From NCBI GenBank assembly GCA_000467715.1, contig AJFK01000769.1, positions 1-64,000 on the forward strand: a stretch of DNA of 64,000 bases, written 5' to 3'. The notes under the pieces are model-generated. The model did no database searches. It was not told where the DNA came from and saw only the letters and a list, made by a program, of their open reading frames with translations. The translations under genes were made by a program, and so were the position numbers. The DNA is from Hysterium pulicare CBS 123377. Taxonomy: Eukaryota > Ascomycota > Dothideomycetes > Hysteriales > Hysteriaceae. Of this stretch, positions 47,102 through 58,383 are shown in pieces. Numbering within the stretch: position 1 is the stretch's first letter; each line of letters opens with the position of its first letter.

Positions 47102-49040
47102 ATGGGGTTGCTGACAATTGCCGGTAGTTGTTAGATGCACTCGTTCGAGGACTGTCCATGTTCATCGAGCCTTACGAAGAGTATCAACGCTTGAGTCGCC
47201 ATACAAATACTCGCCCCTCCGCAACCATGAAATCCGTTTGATACAACTCCTGCCTGGCAAGAAGGCCGATCCTATCGAGCGCGACATTAAGCATGTTGCA
47301 CTCGGAAGTAACATACCATACGAGTCGCTTTCATATTGCTGGGGGGAGAATATCGCTGAAGCTGGGTTAAGTTGTGGCAATGGCAGGCTTGCCATAACCA
47401 AGAATCTCTTCGCCGCGCTTCACCATCTTCGGCAAGAGAATGCTTATCGGACGCTATGGATCGACGCAATATGCATCGATCAGGCAAATGTCAAAGAAAG
47501 AAACTATCAGGTGAGCTTGATGAAGGATATATTCAACAGCGGAGAACGTACCGTGGTGTGGCTGGGGGAAGAGTCGCAGGATAGTGAAATCGCTGTTGGA
47601 CTCGTGAAAGACTTAGCAAAGTCAGCCCAGCAACTTACTCGCAGTGGAAGCTTGCCTACTTCCTGGCTCCCCGAAGCCCATAACGTTCCTCCTCTCTACG
47701 ACCCAGCCTGGCGCGCTTTTTCAAATTTGCTCCAAAGGCCGTGGTTTCATCGCGCCTGGATTGTACAGGAGGCTTCCGTTTCAAAAAGTATTGATGTTGT
47801 TGTCGGGAATTCGATCATCCCTTGGGACCATTTGATGGATGCTGCGAACTATGCTGTAGATCTTGGCATCTATTTTGCTGCCGGAGGAGACGTGACTTAT
47901 CAAGCTTTAACTATTTCCCAAACTCGGTCCAGATTTCAACGTAAATCTTTCCCTGCACTTTACGACATTCTTCTAAGAAATCGCACCTTTTTAGCCTCAG
48001 ATGCCAGGGACAAGATTTTCGGGTTGCTTTCGTTGGCAGATGCGGATGATGTCCGTTCTCTAGGAATTGCACCGGATTACCGTCTGAGCGTGGAGGATGT
48101 GTACAAAAACCTTGCGGTTGCCCTGTTGCAGGTACGGAAGGACTTGTGCCTTTTCAGCGCTCCTCGAGTTTTGGAAAGGTCCATGACAAACGGGCTTCCC
48201 TCGTGGGTTCCAGACTGGAGCACTTCAGACTCTTCTGTCCCTCTGCACCTTCAGCAGGGGACTGAAGATTTTAACAGAGACGATATGCAGCTAGTACCAG
48301 ACTTCAAGGCATCGGGGGGCTCTACCTCGTCGCTAACGTTCGACCAGGAGCGAAATTTGCTGGGTATCCCTGGAATAATATTTGATCAGGTTGATACTGT
48401 GGGTATGCTATCTCGAACACGATACCTCCGTCATGTCTCGCACATGTTTCAACTCTTCGTTCATTGTCGCGACATGATAGAGCTCCTTCACGACTGGGAG
48501 CACGTTTCCCGTGCCCGATGGAGCGATCCCTATGTGACAGGGCAGAAACCGCTCGATGCATACTGGCAAACACTATGTGCTGGCTACGCATCAAAAGATT
48601 TCAAGGGCACTACGAAGGACAGTCGCTACAAATACTATGTAATGATTCGGTCACTGAAGCCACTCGTGCGCTTCGTAGTTCGCTTCTTCCCCCGCACCGA
48701 GAGAGATTCGTGGTACAATCGTCTCTTCTACTCTATGTTTCAATCTGCATGGCGAATTTTGGGGCTTTCGCCGTCGAAGATCCAACGCATTGGCTTCCCC
48801 CCAGAAAGTCGACTATCAAATCATCGCCGAATGATACGCACTCAGAAAGGGTACATTGCACTGGCACCAAGATATACGCGCCCCGGTGATGGTATCGGAG
48901 TGTTCAAGGGTGGAAAACTACCCTTGGTGATAAGACAAGACGGACAGCACTGGCAGTTGATTGGCGAGAGCTATGTTCACGGTATCATGCATGGCGAAGC
49001 ATGGGACGAAGACAAATGCGAAATCAGATGGTTGAAATGA
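47102..49040 (+). CDS. HET-domain (heterokaryon incompatibility) protein
   Basis: The main exon ends at 49040. The HET domain is unmistakable: IPYESLSYCWGE, LWIDAICIDQANVKERNYQV, IFNSGERTVVWLGEE and RPWFHRAWIVQEAS. These are the three conserved HET blocks of proteins such as HET-6 and TOL that trigger cell death on non-self fusion. The family-typical C-terminal GDGIGVFKGGKLPLVIR precedes the stop. The frame before the domain has no ATG. A short first exon at 47102-47123 (MGLLTIA) joined by a 58-bp GTAGTT...GAG intron to 47182 gives 626 aa, but the acceptor is ordinary and this start is tentative. The domain itself is undamaged. The cellular trigger is unknown; it lies about 27 kb from the NLR pair. 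Confidence 0.88.
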
Positions 49041-49289
49041 TATCAAAAATCTACATCAACAGTCTTGCGTCTTCCCTTTTCCGATAACCACATTTAACAC
49101 TCCAGAACGCCATAGAACACACCAACAGATCTTTAGCAAGCATACGCCAGAATGAAAGAAAGAAAGAGAAGAATACAATTTAAGACATCGCAACTATTCT
49201 GGATTCAAAATATCAGCTAGCTTCAGCTATACGCCGCCATCGACTTTGACCGTGGGCCCCTGAGCCGGATGAGAGATCGGGTGAGCTCC
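49041..49289. other. Convergent 3' flanks
   Basis: A 249-bp gap between converging genes, holding only 3' flanking sequence. Confidence 0.55.
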
Positions 49290-50123
49290 CTAGTTCGAGT
49301 CGTTCACGTAGTGCATTTCACCATTCTCACTCCTTCGCCACCCGATTTTCTCCAATGCTGCGAACCAACACTCGTCGTCGCGGCAGTACTTGCTATGCCC
49401 GCATGTGCTACAGTGGAAATTATGGTTCCCATACCAATACCCGTCTTCACCGATCCACGACCAGGGCTCTGGGCCGGGAGCCGCCATTCCAGGAGGTATT
49501 CGCTGGTTAGGTTGCGGGGGTGGACGGAACCTGTAGATCCGATTGTACGGGGGAAGTTCGTTAGTCAGCCCCCTTGCGATTTCTCTGTCATAATGACCGG
49601 GAGCAAGGCTCACGGCTATGCTGGAGTTGAGATTGGGTTCGAGGGCCGAACTGGCTTCGGCTGGCGGCGAGGAGGTCGGAACGGATTCGGTCGCGGCAAC
49701 ATTAAGAGTTACGGGTCGGAGGGCGTGGACTGAACTGCTTTTGGCTGGCGGCGAGTAAGGCAAGGATTCGATCGTGGCAACATCAAAAGTTACGGCTCGA
49801 GGGACGTGGAATGAACTGGTTTCGGCTGGCGGCAGGGAAGTCGGAACGGATTCGGTCGCGGCAACATCAAGAGTTACGGCTCGAGGGACTGAACTGGTCT
49901 CGGCTGGCGGCAGGTAGGTCGGAATCAATGCGGTGTCGGCAACATCAATAGCTATCCCCCCGGCGCTACTCTCTGACCGTTCGCTTTGGGCCTGCCAAAC
50001 TCGAAGCGGCCCATCGTGATAGTAGCTCTCGAGGCGGGCAATACTTGCAGCTCTTTGCTCCTCGGTGAGACGAATATCAAATAGGCCTGGAATTATGCCT
50101 GGAAATCCTTCAGAGGAAGCCAT
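49290..50123 (-). CDS. Unknown protein with tandem repeats and Cys motif
   Basis: Single exon, 277 aa, starting MASSEGFPGIIPGLFD. Residues ~51-157 are four copies of a 26-29 aa unit of the type VPRAVTLDVAATESVPTSLP ending PPAE(T/A)SS. After a Pro-rich stretch the C-terminus has aromatic residues and a compact Cys/His cluster (FHCSTCGHSKYCRDDECWF) that could bind zinc. No family recognised. There is no signal peptide. The repeat unit is kept in frame at the DNA level, arguing for a translated gene rather than chance. The tail EIGWRRSENG-type residues and the conserved look of the Cys region suggest a real protein domain. Confidence 0.7.
   Translation of the reverse strand: MASSEGFPGIIPGLFDIRLTEEQRAASIARLESYYHDGPLRVWQAQSERSESSAGGIAIDVADTALIPTYLPPAETSSVPRAVTLDVAATESVPTSLPPAETSSFHVPRAVTFDVATIESLPYSPPAKSSSVHALRPVTLNVAATESVPTSSPPAEASSALEPNLNSSIAVSLAPGHYDREIARGLTNELPPYNRIYRFRPPPQPNQRIPPGMAAPGPEPWSWIGEDGYWYGNHNFHCSTCGHSKYCRDDECWFAALEKIGWRRSENGEMHYVNDSN
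49653..49973 (-). repeat. In-frame minisatellite, four units of ~78-87 bp
   Basis: Four diverged tandem units lie within the preceding gene. On the plus strand each contains versions of GGCTGGCGGC followed some 30 bases later by GCGGCAACATCAA and AGTTACGG. Unit lengths are multiples of three. Confidence 0.8.
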
Positions 50124-50788
50124 TTTCTAAGAGAAGTTGAACCAGAAGAGTTGGAAATGGTGAGCTTGTAGAGGTTGTGCAACGGGCAAACTGGCTTTGA
50201 GGCGGGTCGACGAGGTCGATTGTGCTTGGTAAAGCGTGGGAAAAGCCGTAAGGCTGGCGGAGAGTCTAAATGGTAAGGGAGGAAGAAGTTGTGCGATGCG
50301 GCCTTTATACGTCTCCTGATGAAAGTAGATCAACTTTCGCTCACCAGCTCAAGCTAATAGTGCAAAGTTTTGTGGTTACCATGTGTGCCCTTATGAGCAA
50401 TTTGATGGAACGAACCCACTCGACGGCTCTGCTATCCCTATAGGGGGAATGAAGGCTCTACATCTATTGAGTTAAGCCAATCTGCAGTTCGTCACATGTA
50501 CTTATTCTGACTCCGCGCTACCTCATTCTTTGGTAAAAGCCTAGTTTCCTCCTTCAACCGTGGTACTCACTTTGATATTTCCATTTTTCACTCAAAAGCC
50601 CTGGCTGCGATGATTCACGTCAAGCGTTATGTCCTTATAAGAATATGTAATGCAATTCTCATCCCCACCACCACACACCAAGACAACAACCAAGCAGCAC
50701 AACCAAACCCACCGCCCCTCACCAAATCGGAAGCAACACTCTTACCAAAAGCCAAATTTACTCACCACCCACCAACAAATCCACCACA

Positions 50789-50938
50789 ATGAATCCTACC
50801 GAGAGCAACCCCACCGGCTCCACTCTGCCAAAGCCCCAACACACTTTCCTCATGCTCCTCCCTGCAGCTCCCGTCAACCCCCTACAACCAATCCAGCCTC
50901 CCCAAGACCCGAAATCCGGCTTCCTCAGACTAAACTAG
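50789..50938 (+). CDS. Possible 49-aa small protein
   Basis: An ATG in good context (ACCACAATGAA) opens a 49-codon frame beginning MNPTESNPTGSTLPKPQ and ending KSGFLRLN. The ~140 bases before it are C/A-rich and T-poor, as in real fungal 5' leaders. I see no splice continuation and no domain. It may be a genuine small protein or the start of a decayed gene. Confidence 0.33.
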   Translation: MNPTESNPTGSTLPKPQHTFLMLLPAAPVNPLQPIQPPQDPKSGFLRLN

Positions 50939-51179
50939 CCCACCAAAACCGAAGCAAAAAAAAAAACGACTGATACAACTACTCTTGACGGAGAGCGGTG
51001 TTCCATTTTGAAGTTAAGGGGTTGGATGGGTGAACCTTTTTTCTGGGTTTCGATTTCGCTCGATTTACCTGGCTTCGGTCCAATGCAGGGAAGTTTTAAG
51101 GATGGAAGGCTACTAGTATTGCATATCGCTGGGTAAAGCAGCTCATGCACGCAGTTGAAATGCAATGCAATTCTTTCTC

Positions 51180-51232
51180 TTGAACTTGGTATTGTGATTC
51201 TAGAGGCATATCTAGCTCTGGGCAGACGTTGA
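51180..51232 (+). repeat. Short dispersed repeat, copy 2
   Basis: Partner of 113-165 on the same strand, 43 of 53 bases identical, differences mostly transitions. It lies about 400 bp from the tRNA-promoter-like block, so both may belong to one old element; that connection is inference. Confidence 0.5.
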
Positions 51233-51624
51233 TATTCTTATTTGCATAGCTAGGTCTATTTGAATATACAGGAAAATTGAAGCCTGAATCTAGTACAAAT
51301 GCACTGATTTTGTTCTTTACTTTCCCCCTTGGGTCTGACTCCATTACTTATTTGAGGTTAGAGGTTCAAGACCGAACCATGGTACTCCTATTCCAGGTAC
51401 CAAAGGCATCCCGGTCATCCCTCGCAAAAAGGTTGATGCCTTGCGACCCAGGGCCACGGATCAAGTCTCCAAAATACCAGGTTAGAAATCGTGGCGCATG
51501 AATTCTCTATCCAACGGATATGGATTGATTAATATCGCGTGACTACTATCTATGCAAGATGAAAAAAGGGGTATATACCGATTTCCTGGAACCAAGTCAA
51601 AGAAAAGCGAGAGACACTGGATAA

Positions 51625-51740
51625 TCCTAAAACGAAAACAAAATGCAAGAAGTGCGCTAAATGAGACTCGAACCTCCCGACCCAGCTCACATGGCATGAG
51701 TCTCATGCAAACATTCGTGTATGCTGGAAACAAAAACCAA
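51625..51740 (-). other. Pol III promoter-like (tRNA/SINE-like) block
   Basis: Reading the minus strand, an A-box-like CAGCATACACG (51726-51716) is followed 41 bp later by a good B box GGTTCGAGTCT (51674-51664), and then T-runs (TTTTGTTTTCGTTTT) that could terminate Pol III. A 15-bp palindrome, GCATGAGTCTCATGC, lies between them (51694-51708). No tRNA cloverleaf forms, because the acceptor stem and T-stem do not pair. It may be a tRNA-derived SINE head or decayed tRNA. Confidence 0.35.
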
Positions 51741-51829
51741 AAAAACAGACTCATTATCCCAGATTCGGCGTAAACTCGTCAAGTAAAACCATGCTAACAC
51801 TCCGAAGCTCCTTCACAAGCAACGAAAAC

Positions 51830-53576
51830 TCACTTGCGCTCCCTCACGGAGCCAGTGATCCCCTCATCGACCTTGGCGCTCGTCGATCCATCCAAAGGCG
51901 GAATCTTATCAATCTCCTTGTCCTGCACCCCCTTGGTACCCTGCGCTATGTCTTCGCTAGTCTTCCTATCAACCATCTCGCCTGGCGTCACCGCGCCCAA
52001 ACTTCCCTCCAAAGCCGGAGAATTCTGCCACTTCGCCACGTCCTTCTTGAGCTGCTCCATTTCCTTCTGAAATCTCTTTCCGAAGACATCAATGTAGAAC
52101 GTCGCGCCGTTATACACACTCCAGATGAAAACGATCATCAAAAACCCTCCGCTCGCCCACCGGTAGCGGAACCACAGTGGACAGGGCACCATGGTGATGC
52201 AGGCGTAGGTGTATTGAATCAGCATGAATGCGGGCTCCTGCAGGGCGTTAGGAAGCGAAAGGACCCATTTCCCCAGGAAGTTCTTGGCGTAGGATTTCCG
52301 GAGCCAGGTGAAGGAGGTTGGGCGCCCTGCAGCAATTTTCTCGCGACGACGCACGGTGATTAGGAAATGGTAGGAGAGTTGCCAGACGGCGTACGGTAGA
52401 GTGGCCCAGAGCATCATTTGGGGTAAATTGTAATGCTCGGGAGCAGAGGGATCTGAGTACCGGATCGTATAGATTGCTGGGTAGCGGGATTTTTGCAACT
52501 CCGGCGGAATGAGGTGGACGAGGCAATGAAGGGTCACGCAAGGCATGATGTGGATGAATAGACTATGCGTTACTCATTAGTGGAATTCATCCTTGTGGAG
52601 ATAAGGATGTAGCTTACCTGACAACTTTGTCCATGGAGTGGAAAACGAGGGAGTTCCGCCACATAGCTATGGCGACGGCGTTATTACCAAAAGCTAGGCA
52701 GAAACTGCTTATAAACAAGCGCTTTGACTGGGGGAACACCCAAATGCTTAAGCAGACGAGCAGGTTGACAAAATAGCAGAGATCCGCGAGGAAGTAGTGG
52801 AACCCTTTCTTGCGGTAGGCATAATATCGGATCGGCATGAAATATAGCAGCTGTGCGGTATACCAATAATGGAACCAGTGAGGACGTGCACCCACGAGGT
52901 AGCCCGATACGAAAATGTTCATAACACCGGCAATGAAGGAGGCTTTCTCCCTAGCAGTGGGGGATGCGGCTTCGTTCCAGCGATCGTTAATTCGATCTAC
53001 AGACTGTCGCATCCGCTTCTTGTATTTGTCTAGTTGTTCATCTGGTGTAGGCAGTCGTCGGCGCCATTCGTCCACTACACGGTCTCTCGCACTCAATCCT
53101 CTCGTTGTGAGTAGGTGTTGCCGCTTCTTCATCTTCTCCGTCTGTGCTGATATGGAGGTCTGAAACTTCTCGAGTCGTTGTGCAAGAGCCAGGTTTTCGA
53201 TGAAGTCGAACATGGTAAGCTTCTCGACTGGTGGAAAGAATGATCCATCGTCGGACCCATCGTCGCGGAATCCGCTGACATTCGAGAAAGAAGGTGTTCG
53301 CGACAGGCCCGGACTGGTTGGCGAAGACGAATAGCTCGTTTTGTGGTCGGGCGGAGACCCATCAAGCAAAGCTGACCCTGCATAGCTAGAATCTCCTGGT
53401 AAGGGGCGGCTCGATAGTTCAGACGCGCCTCCGAGTGCGGGCTGGGAGGCAGACTTGGATGGGATGGGAATCGGATCGGACATGGCGGGTCCTTCTTCGT
53501 CGACTACGTGGAGTCCAGAGGGTGTACGGCGGTGGAGTGATTTCTTCGAATATCTCGGTGGTGAATCTACGGCCAT
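51830..53576 (-). CDS. GPC1: Glycerophosphocholine acyltransferase
   Basis: Two exons: 53576-52618 and 52562-51830, giving 563 aa. GPC1 (DUF2838 family, yeast YGR149W) acylates glycerophosphocholine with acyl-CoA to give lysophosphatidylcholine, recycling phosphatidylcholine. A Ser/Pro-rich cytosolic N-terminus (~150 residues) and a charged helical stretch precede at least seven membrane helices. Family-typical blocks are FIAGVMNIFVSGYLVGARPH, HWFHYWYTAQLLYFMPIRYY, HIMPCVTLHCLVHLIPPE and LPQMMLWATLPYAVWQLSY. The intron is 55 bp and joins MDKVV to SLFIHIMP. The start at 53576 (MAVDSPPRYSKKSL) is chosen because 53675-53577 reads as leader. It is divergent from SMC1. Confidence 0.92.
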
Positions 53577-54279
53577 AGTTTGTGATAAGTAAATGCCGTA
53601 ATCTTTGAAGCATTCATTCCTCTTCTTGAAGCGAGAATGTGGACAACAGATGAATGAAAAGTTGGGAAAGCGCACCCTTCTGTTTATTTAGAAATTTAGC
53701 TTATCTCGGAAGCAGTTCTCATGACAGGATTAGCAATAGGGCTTGTGATCTGCTGCGGAGAATCTTGTGTGTGGTTGCGGGTCTGTCAAGGGAGAAAGTC
53801 GACGACGTGGTTGATGTGAGGTTCTTGATTGGAGTTCAAGCTCCAGGCGTCATGCTGCAGCCGCCAGCGAAGGTGGAATGGAGATGAAGGGGGCAACGCC
53901 TAAATAACAGATGCAGTACTATTCGCTGGATGCTTTGAGATGCTTTATAGACGGGTGAGAGAAGTTGCGAGAAAAGATGCAGCAAAGAAAAGGAATATAG
54001 CAAAACCAGGACGAATATTCGAGCTTCGACCACGTTGGCGTCACAGGGCAGGTATGTAGCAGGAATCCCCGGTTCTTGGCAGATGCATGCTACGGCGGAC
54101 CGCAGTCATGGCTCACGACGCGCTTCTCGAGCAGACGCGAACCTGCAACCACAATTATCACCACATTCACCCTTCTCCATCTGCCATGCCAATTCACCAC
54201 TGAAGGCTCGCATTCCGGCAGTGCCTCTATTTAGCTCGTGCGCACAATACACACCACGATTGTAGCGCGATCAACTCCA
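53577..54279. promoter_or_regulatory. Divergent promoter region, GPC1 and SMC1
   Basis: These 703 bp separate the two start codons. Two ACGCG cores at 54118-54122 and 54135-54139 lie about 150 bp before the SMC1 start and resemble MCB/SCB cell-cycle boxes, which are known to drive cohesin genes in yeasts; their use here is inference. Confidence 0.4.
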
Positions 54280-57200
54280 ATGGGGAAACTCGTGCGGTTG
54301 GAGCTCAAGGGTAAGCACTTCACGACTTCTATCCTTAATGTATTCCCTACTCACGAATCCTTGTTCGCAGACTTCAAGTCTTATCGAGGCCATCATGTCT
54401 TGCTCTTCGGCGATTCATATTTTACATCTATCATCGGTCCCAATGGCTCTGGTAAATCCAACTCGTAGGTTGCGCACCCCCACCATGACACACAGTCACA
54501 CTCACTTCTACGCAGTATGGATGCTATTTCTTTCGTCCTTGGCATCAAATCATCTCATCTGCGATCTACTCAATTACGCGATCTGATCTACCGTGGACGC
54601 GTCTTGCGAACTTCCAAAATAAACGCCGACGGAACTGCCACCGAAGCGACAAATGGAGATGCGGGTGACGACCAGGGCACTCAGACAAGCAGCAGTCAGC
54701 GCAACGATCCACAAACGGCATGGGTCATGGCAGTGTATGAAGATGATGCCGGCGAGGAACATAAATGGAAGAGAACCATCACAAATACCGGCACGAGCGA
54801 GTACAGGATCAATAATCGCGTTGTCACGGCCAAGCAATACAATGATGCCCTTGAGGCGGAGGATATCTTGATCAAGGCGCGAAACTTCCTTGTTTTTCAA
54901 GGAGATGTTGAGCAGGTTGCGTCGCAATCGCCCAAGGAGTTGACTCGTTTGGTCGAACAGATTTCCGGGAGCTTGGAATACAAGGCCGAGTATGAACGCT
55001 TGAAGATGGAGTCTGAGAAGGCTATGGAGGATCAGACGTTCAAGCTCAACCAGCGGCGTTCTATCAATGCCGAGATCAAGACATATCAAGAGCAAAAGGC
55101 CGAGGCAGAGGAATACGAACGCAAAGTCGCAGAGCGCGACCAAGCCATTGTTACACATGTTCTGTGGAGGCTATTCCATTTCCAACAAACCATGGAAGAG
55201 TCAAGTAATGAGATTCAAAAGCACCAGGATGAGCTTAAAGAACATAGGCGCGGCGTGGAAAAGTATCATCAAAAACTGGAAGAAGCCAAACAGGCCCAAG
55301 CCAAGGTCACTCGAGAGGTCTCCAAAACCGAAAGGGCTATCAAAAACAAAGAAAAAGAGATCGAAGATAGTCAAAATGGTCTCGTTCCCATCGACGAGAA
55401 GATTCGCATTTCAAAGGAGGACCTCCGGAAGTATCAAGATCGGATCAAAACGGTGACGCAAGAACGCGACAAGCAGGCTCAGGGGGTCGCACAGCACAAG
55501 AAAGATCTCACTATGGTTCAAAAAGCCCAGAAGAAGTGGGAAGATGACTTCAAGAAGATTGCCCAACGAGAAGGCAGAGAGCTTGGTCAGGCAGACCTGC
55601 AAGAGTACAGTAGATTACGCGGTGAAGTCACCAAACGAAGCACTGCTGCACAACTTGAAGTCAATAATCTGACCCGTCAGATGAAGACGGATGAAGAAAC
55701 TTTCACCAGCTTGAAGAGCAAAGTTGACACCTCGCAAGCTCAAGTGCAACGGCTCGAAAATGACATTAGCGAGCTGCAGGAACGCCGTCAAGAGATCAAA
55801 GGGCAGGTTAAGGAGACGGAGAAGGAAATCAGCTCGAAGAAGCAGGAATACAATAAACTGACTTCTGACCGATTGCGCGTTGCGCAACAACATACTGAGC
55901 TCAATGAACGTCTGCAAACGACCTTGAAGAAGCTGTACGAAGCAGAGTCTGGCCGACGACAGAGCGAGAAAGAGATGCGTTTACGTGAGATTGTCGCGCA
56001 GATGAAGCGCATCTTTGGCCCCTCCGTTCGTGGGCGGTACAGCGAATTATGCAAGCCCAAGCAGAAGAAGTACGAGACTGCTGTGAGCACGCTGCTTGGT
56101 TGGCACTTGGATGCTGTCATTGTCGATGCCGAAAAGACGGCCAGAGATTGCATTCAGTATCTTAAAGAACAGCGACTCGGTCAAATCTCTTTCATCCCCC
56201 TCGACACTATCCAGGTCAGGGGTGTCAACACAAATCTCAAGGGCATGCACAGAGGAATGCGTCTCGGTATTGACTGTATCGATTACGACAGCTCCATCGA
56301 ACGAGCTATGGCCTCGGCCTGTGGTAACTCTATTGTGTGCGATGATCTCCAGGTTGCGAAACACCTTTGCTACGAGAGAGGCGTGGATGCAAAGGCTGTG
56401 ACACTCGATGGCACAGTCATCTCGAAGGGAGGTGCCATGACAGGTGGTCGCGGTGCGTCAGATCGAGGCAATAAGCGTTGGGAAGACGCCGAGGTCGACA
56501 ATTTACTGAAGTTAAAATCTAAGCTCGAGGATAGTCTCAATGCGCTACCTAAGACGCATCGACGAGGTGCCGAAGAAGAGACATTACAATCCGATCTTGC
56601 AGAACTCGAACACAGGCTCAACCTTGCGCAAGAAGAGTTCAAAACACTCGATCGCAATATCCAGAGTAAAAAGAAGGAACATGCGTTCGCGAAGTCCCAA
56701 CTTAGTGAAGCGCAGCCGAAATACCAAGAGGCCTCTCAGCGTGTTCAGAATCTTAAGGATGACCTTAAGCAGTATCAAGATGCTATCAGTACCGTCGAAG
56801 ATGAAGTCTTCGGAGCATTCTGTCAGCGGCTAGGATATGCCAGCATTCGGGACTACGAAGCACAATCAGGCTCCTTGCAACAAGAAGCGAACGAGAAGAG
56901 GCTTGAATTCACCAAACAAATCAAGAAACTCGAGAGCATGATCACGTTCGAAGAGAGCCGACTGCAAGCCACAAAAGACCGAATCCAATCTCTCCAGGAG
57001 AAGTTGAAGCACGGCGAAGACCTCATTGCAAGTCTCGAGGCCGAGAAAGAAACCATTCAAAGCGCGCTTGATGTGCTTTCTGCCGAACTAGACCAGCTTC
57101 ACGAAACATTCACTTCACTTCAAGACAAGGCAGCGCAGAGAGCAACCGTGGTCAGTGAACAGCGTCGCGAACTCGACAAGCGAAACAACTCCGTCAAAGG

Positions 57201-58383
57201 CGTCATGAAGACCGTTGATGGACTCGAAGCAGACATTAAACGCACAGCAGCTGATCGCTACGCCTTACTTCGCAAATGCAAGATCGACGAGATCAAGATT
57301 CCTCTTGTCGAAGGCTCCAAGGCGCTTTCGTCGCTGCCGATGGGCGATATGGCGCGCGAGGAACCAGAGGCGATGGATGTAGATGTGGATCCTGAGGATG
57401 TGACTACGCTCGAAGTACCGGAAGTCGACGACTATGGCATCGAGATTGATTTCGACGAGTTGGAGGATGAGTTGAAAGAGGTATGTTTCTGCTCCCTAGT
57501 AACATTACTTATGTTCAACATTTTCGAATTCACTAACACCACGACTCCCATAGGACGACTCCCCAGCCTGCGGCTCCACCCTCGAAGAAGCCATCACAAC
57601 CCTAACCAGCGAACTAGACAAATCCAACCCCAACATGCGCGCCATCGAGCGTCTCGAAACCGTCTCCGGCCGTCTCAAAATCACCGAAAAGGAATTCGAA
57701 ACCGCGCGCCGGTCCGCCAAACGCGCAAAAGACGACTTCGAAGACGTCAAAGAAAAGCGCTTCGAACTCTTCAACAAAGCCTACACTCACATCTCGGAGC
57801 AAATCGGCTCGACCTACAAAGACCTCACTAAAGATGCAAAATTCCCACTTGGCGGCTCGGCGTTTTTGGATACCGAGGATAGCACAGAGCCGTACCTGGC
57901 GGGTTTGAAGTACCATGCCATGCCGCCGCTGAAGCGCTTTAGGGATATGGAGCATTTGAGTGGAGGCGAGAAGACGATTGCGGCGTTGGCTCTTCTCTTT
58001 GCTATTCATTCGTATCAGCCGAGTCCTTTCTTCGTCTTGGATGAGGTGGATGCGGCACTGGACAATGTCAACGTGGGACGCGTAGCGAGATACGTGAAGG
58101 ACCATGCCAGTCCTGGGATGCAGTTCATCGTGATTAGTTTGAAGGCCGGCTTCTTCCAGGAAAGTGAGGGGTTGGTGGGTGTGATGAGGGATCAGAGCAG
58201 GATGAGTTCGAGGGTTGTTAGTTTGGATGTGAGTTTTGAGTTTTTTTTCTCTCCCCTTTCCCACAGTTCCCATTCTAAGTCCTTTCCGTCATTGATAACC
58301 CCGGAGTGCGGAACGGATGTTCACTCTTCCTTTCTACTGGATGGAAACTAACTGGGTCACAGTTGCGGAAGTACCAGCAATAA
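54280..58383 (+). CDS. SMC1: Cohesin subunit SMC1
   Basis: Five exons: 54280-54310, 54371-54464, 54516-57480, 57554-58228 and 58363-58383, giving 1261 aa. SMC1 pairs with SMC3 to form the cohesin ring that holds sister chromatids. The N-terminal ATPase half has FKSYRGHHV and Walker A GPNGSGKSNSMDAISFVLG, split by an intron inside the motif. Long coiled coils flank a hinge around residues 545-690 (RGRYSELCKPKQKKYETAV ... GGAMTGGRG). The C-terminal ATPase half has the ABC signature HLSGGEKTIAALALLF and Walker B FFVLDEVDAALDN. The last exon is 21 bases (LRKYQQ plus stop) after a 134-bp intron. The length and all motifs match the family; no damage is seen. It lies head to head with GPC1. Confidence 0.95.

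Larger units (their letters stand above)
50124..51829. other. Intergenic with small open frame and repeat/Pol III-like block
   Basis: This 1.7-kb gap contains the promoter of the repeat protein, a 49-aa open frame at 50789-50938, the second copy of the 53-bp dispersed repeat, and a tRNA-promoter-like block near 51.7 kb. Each is listed separately. Confidence 0.55.
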
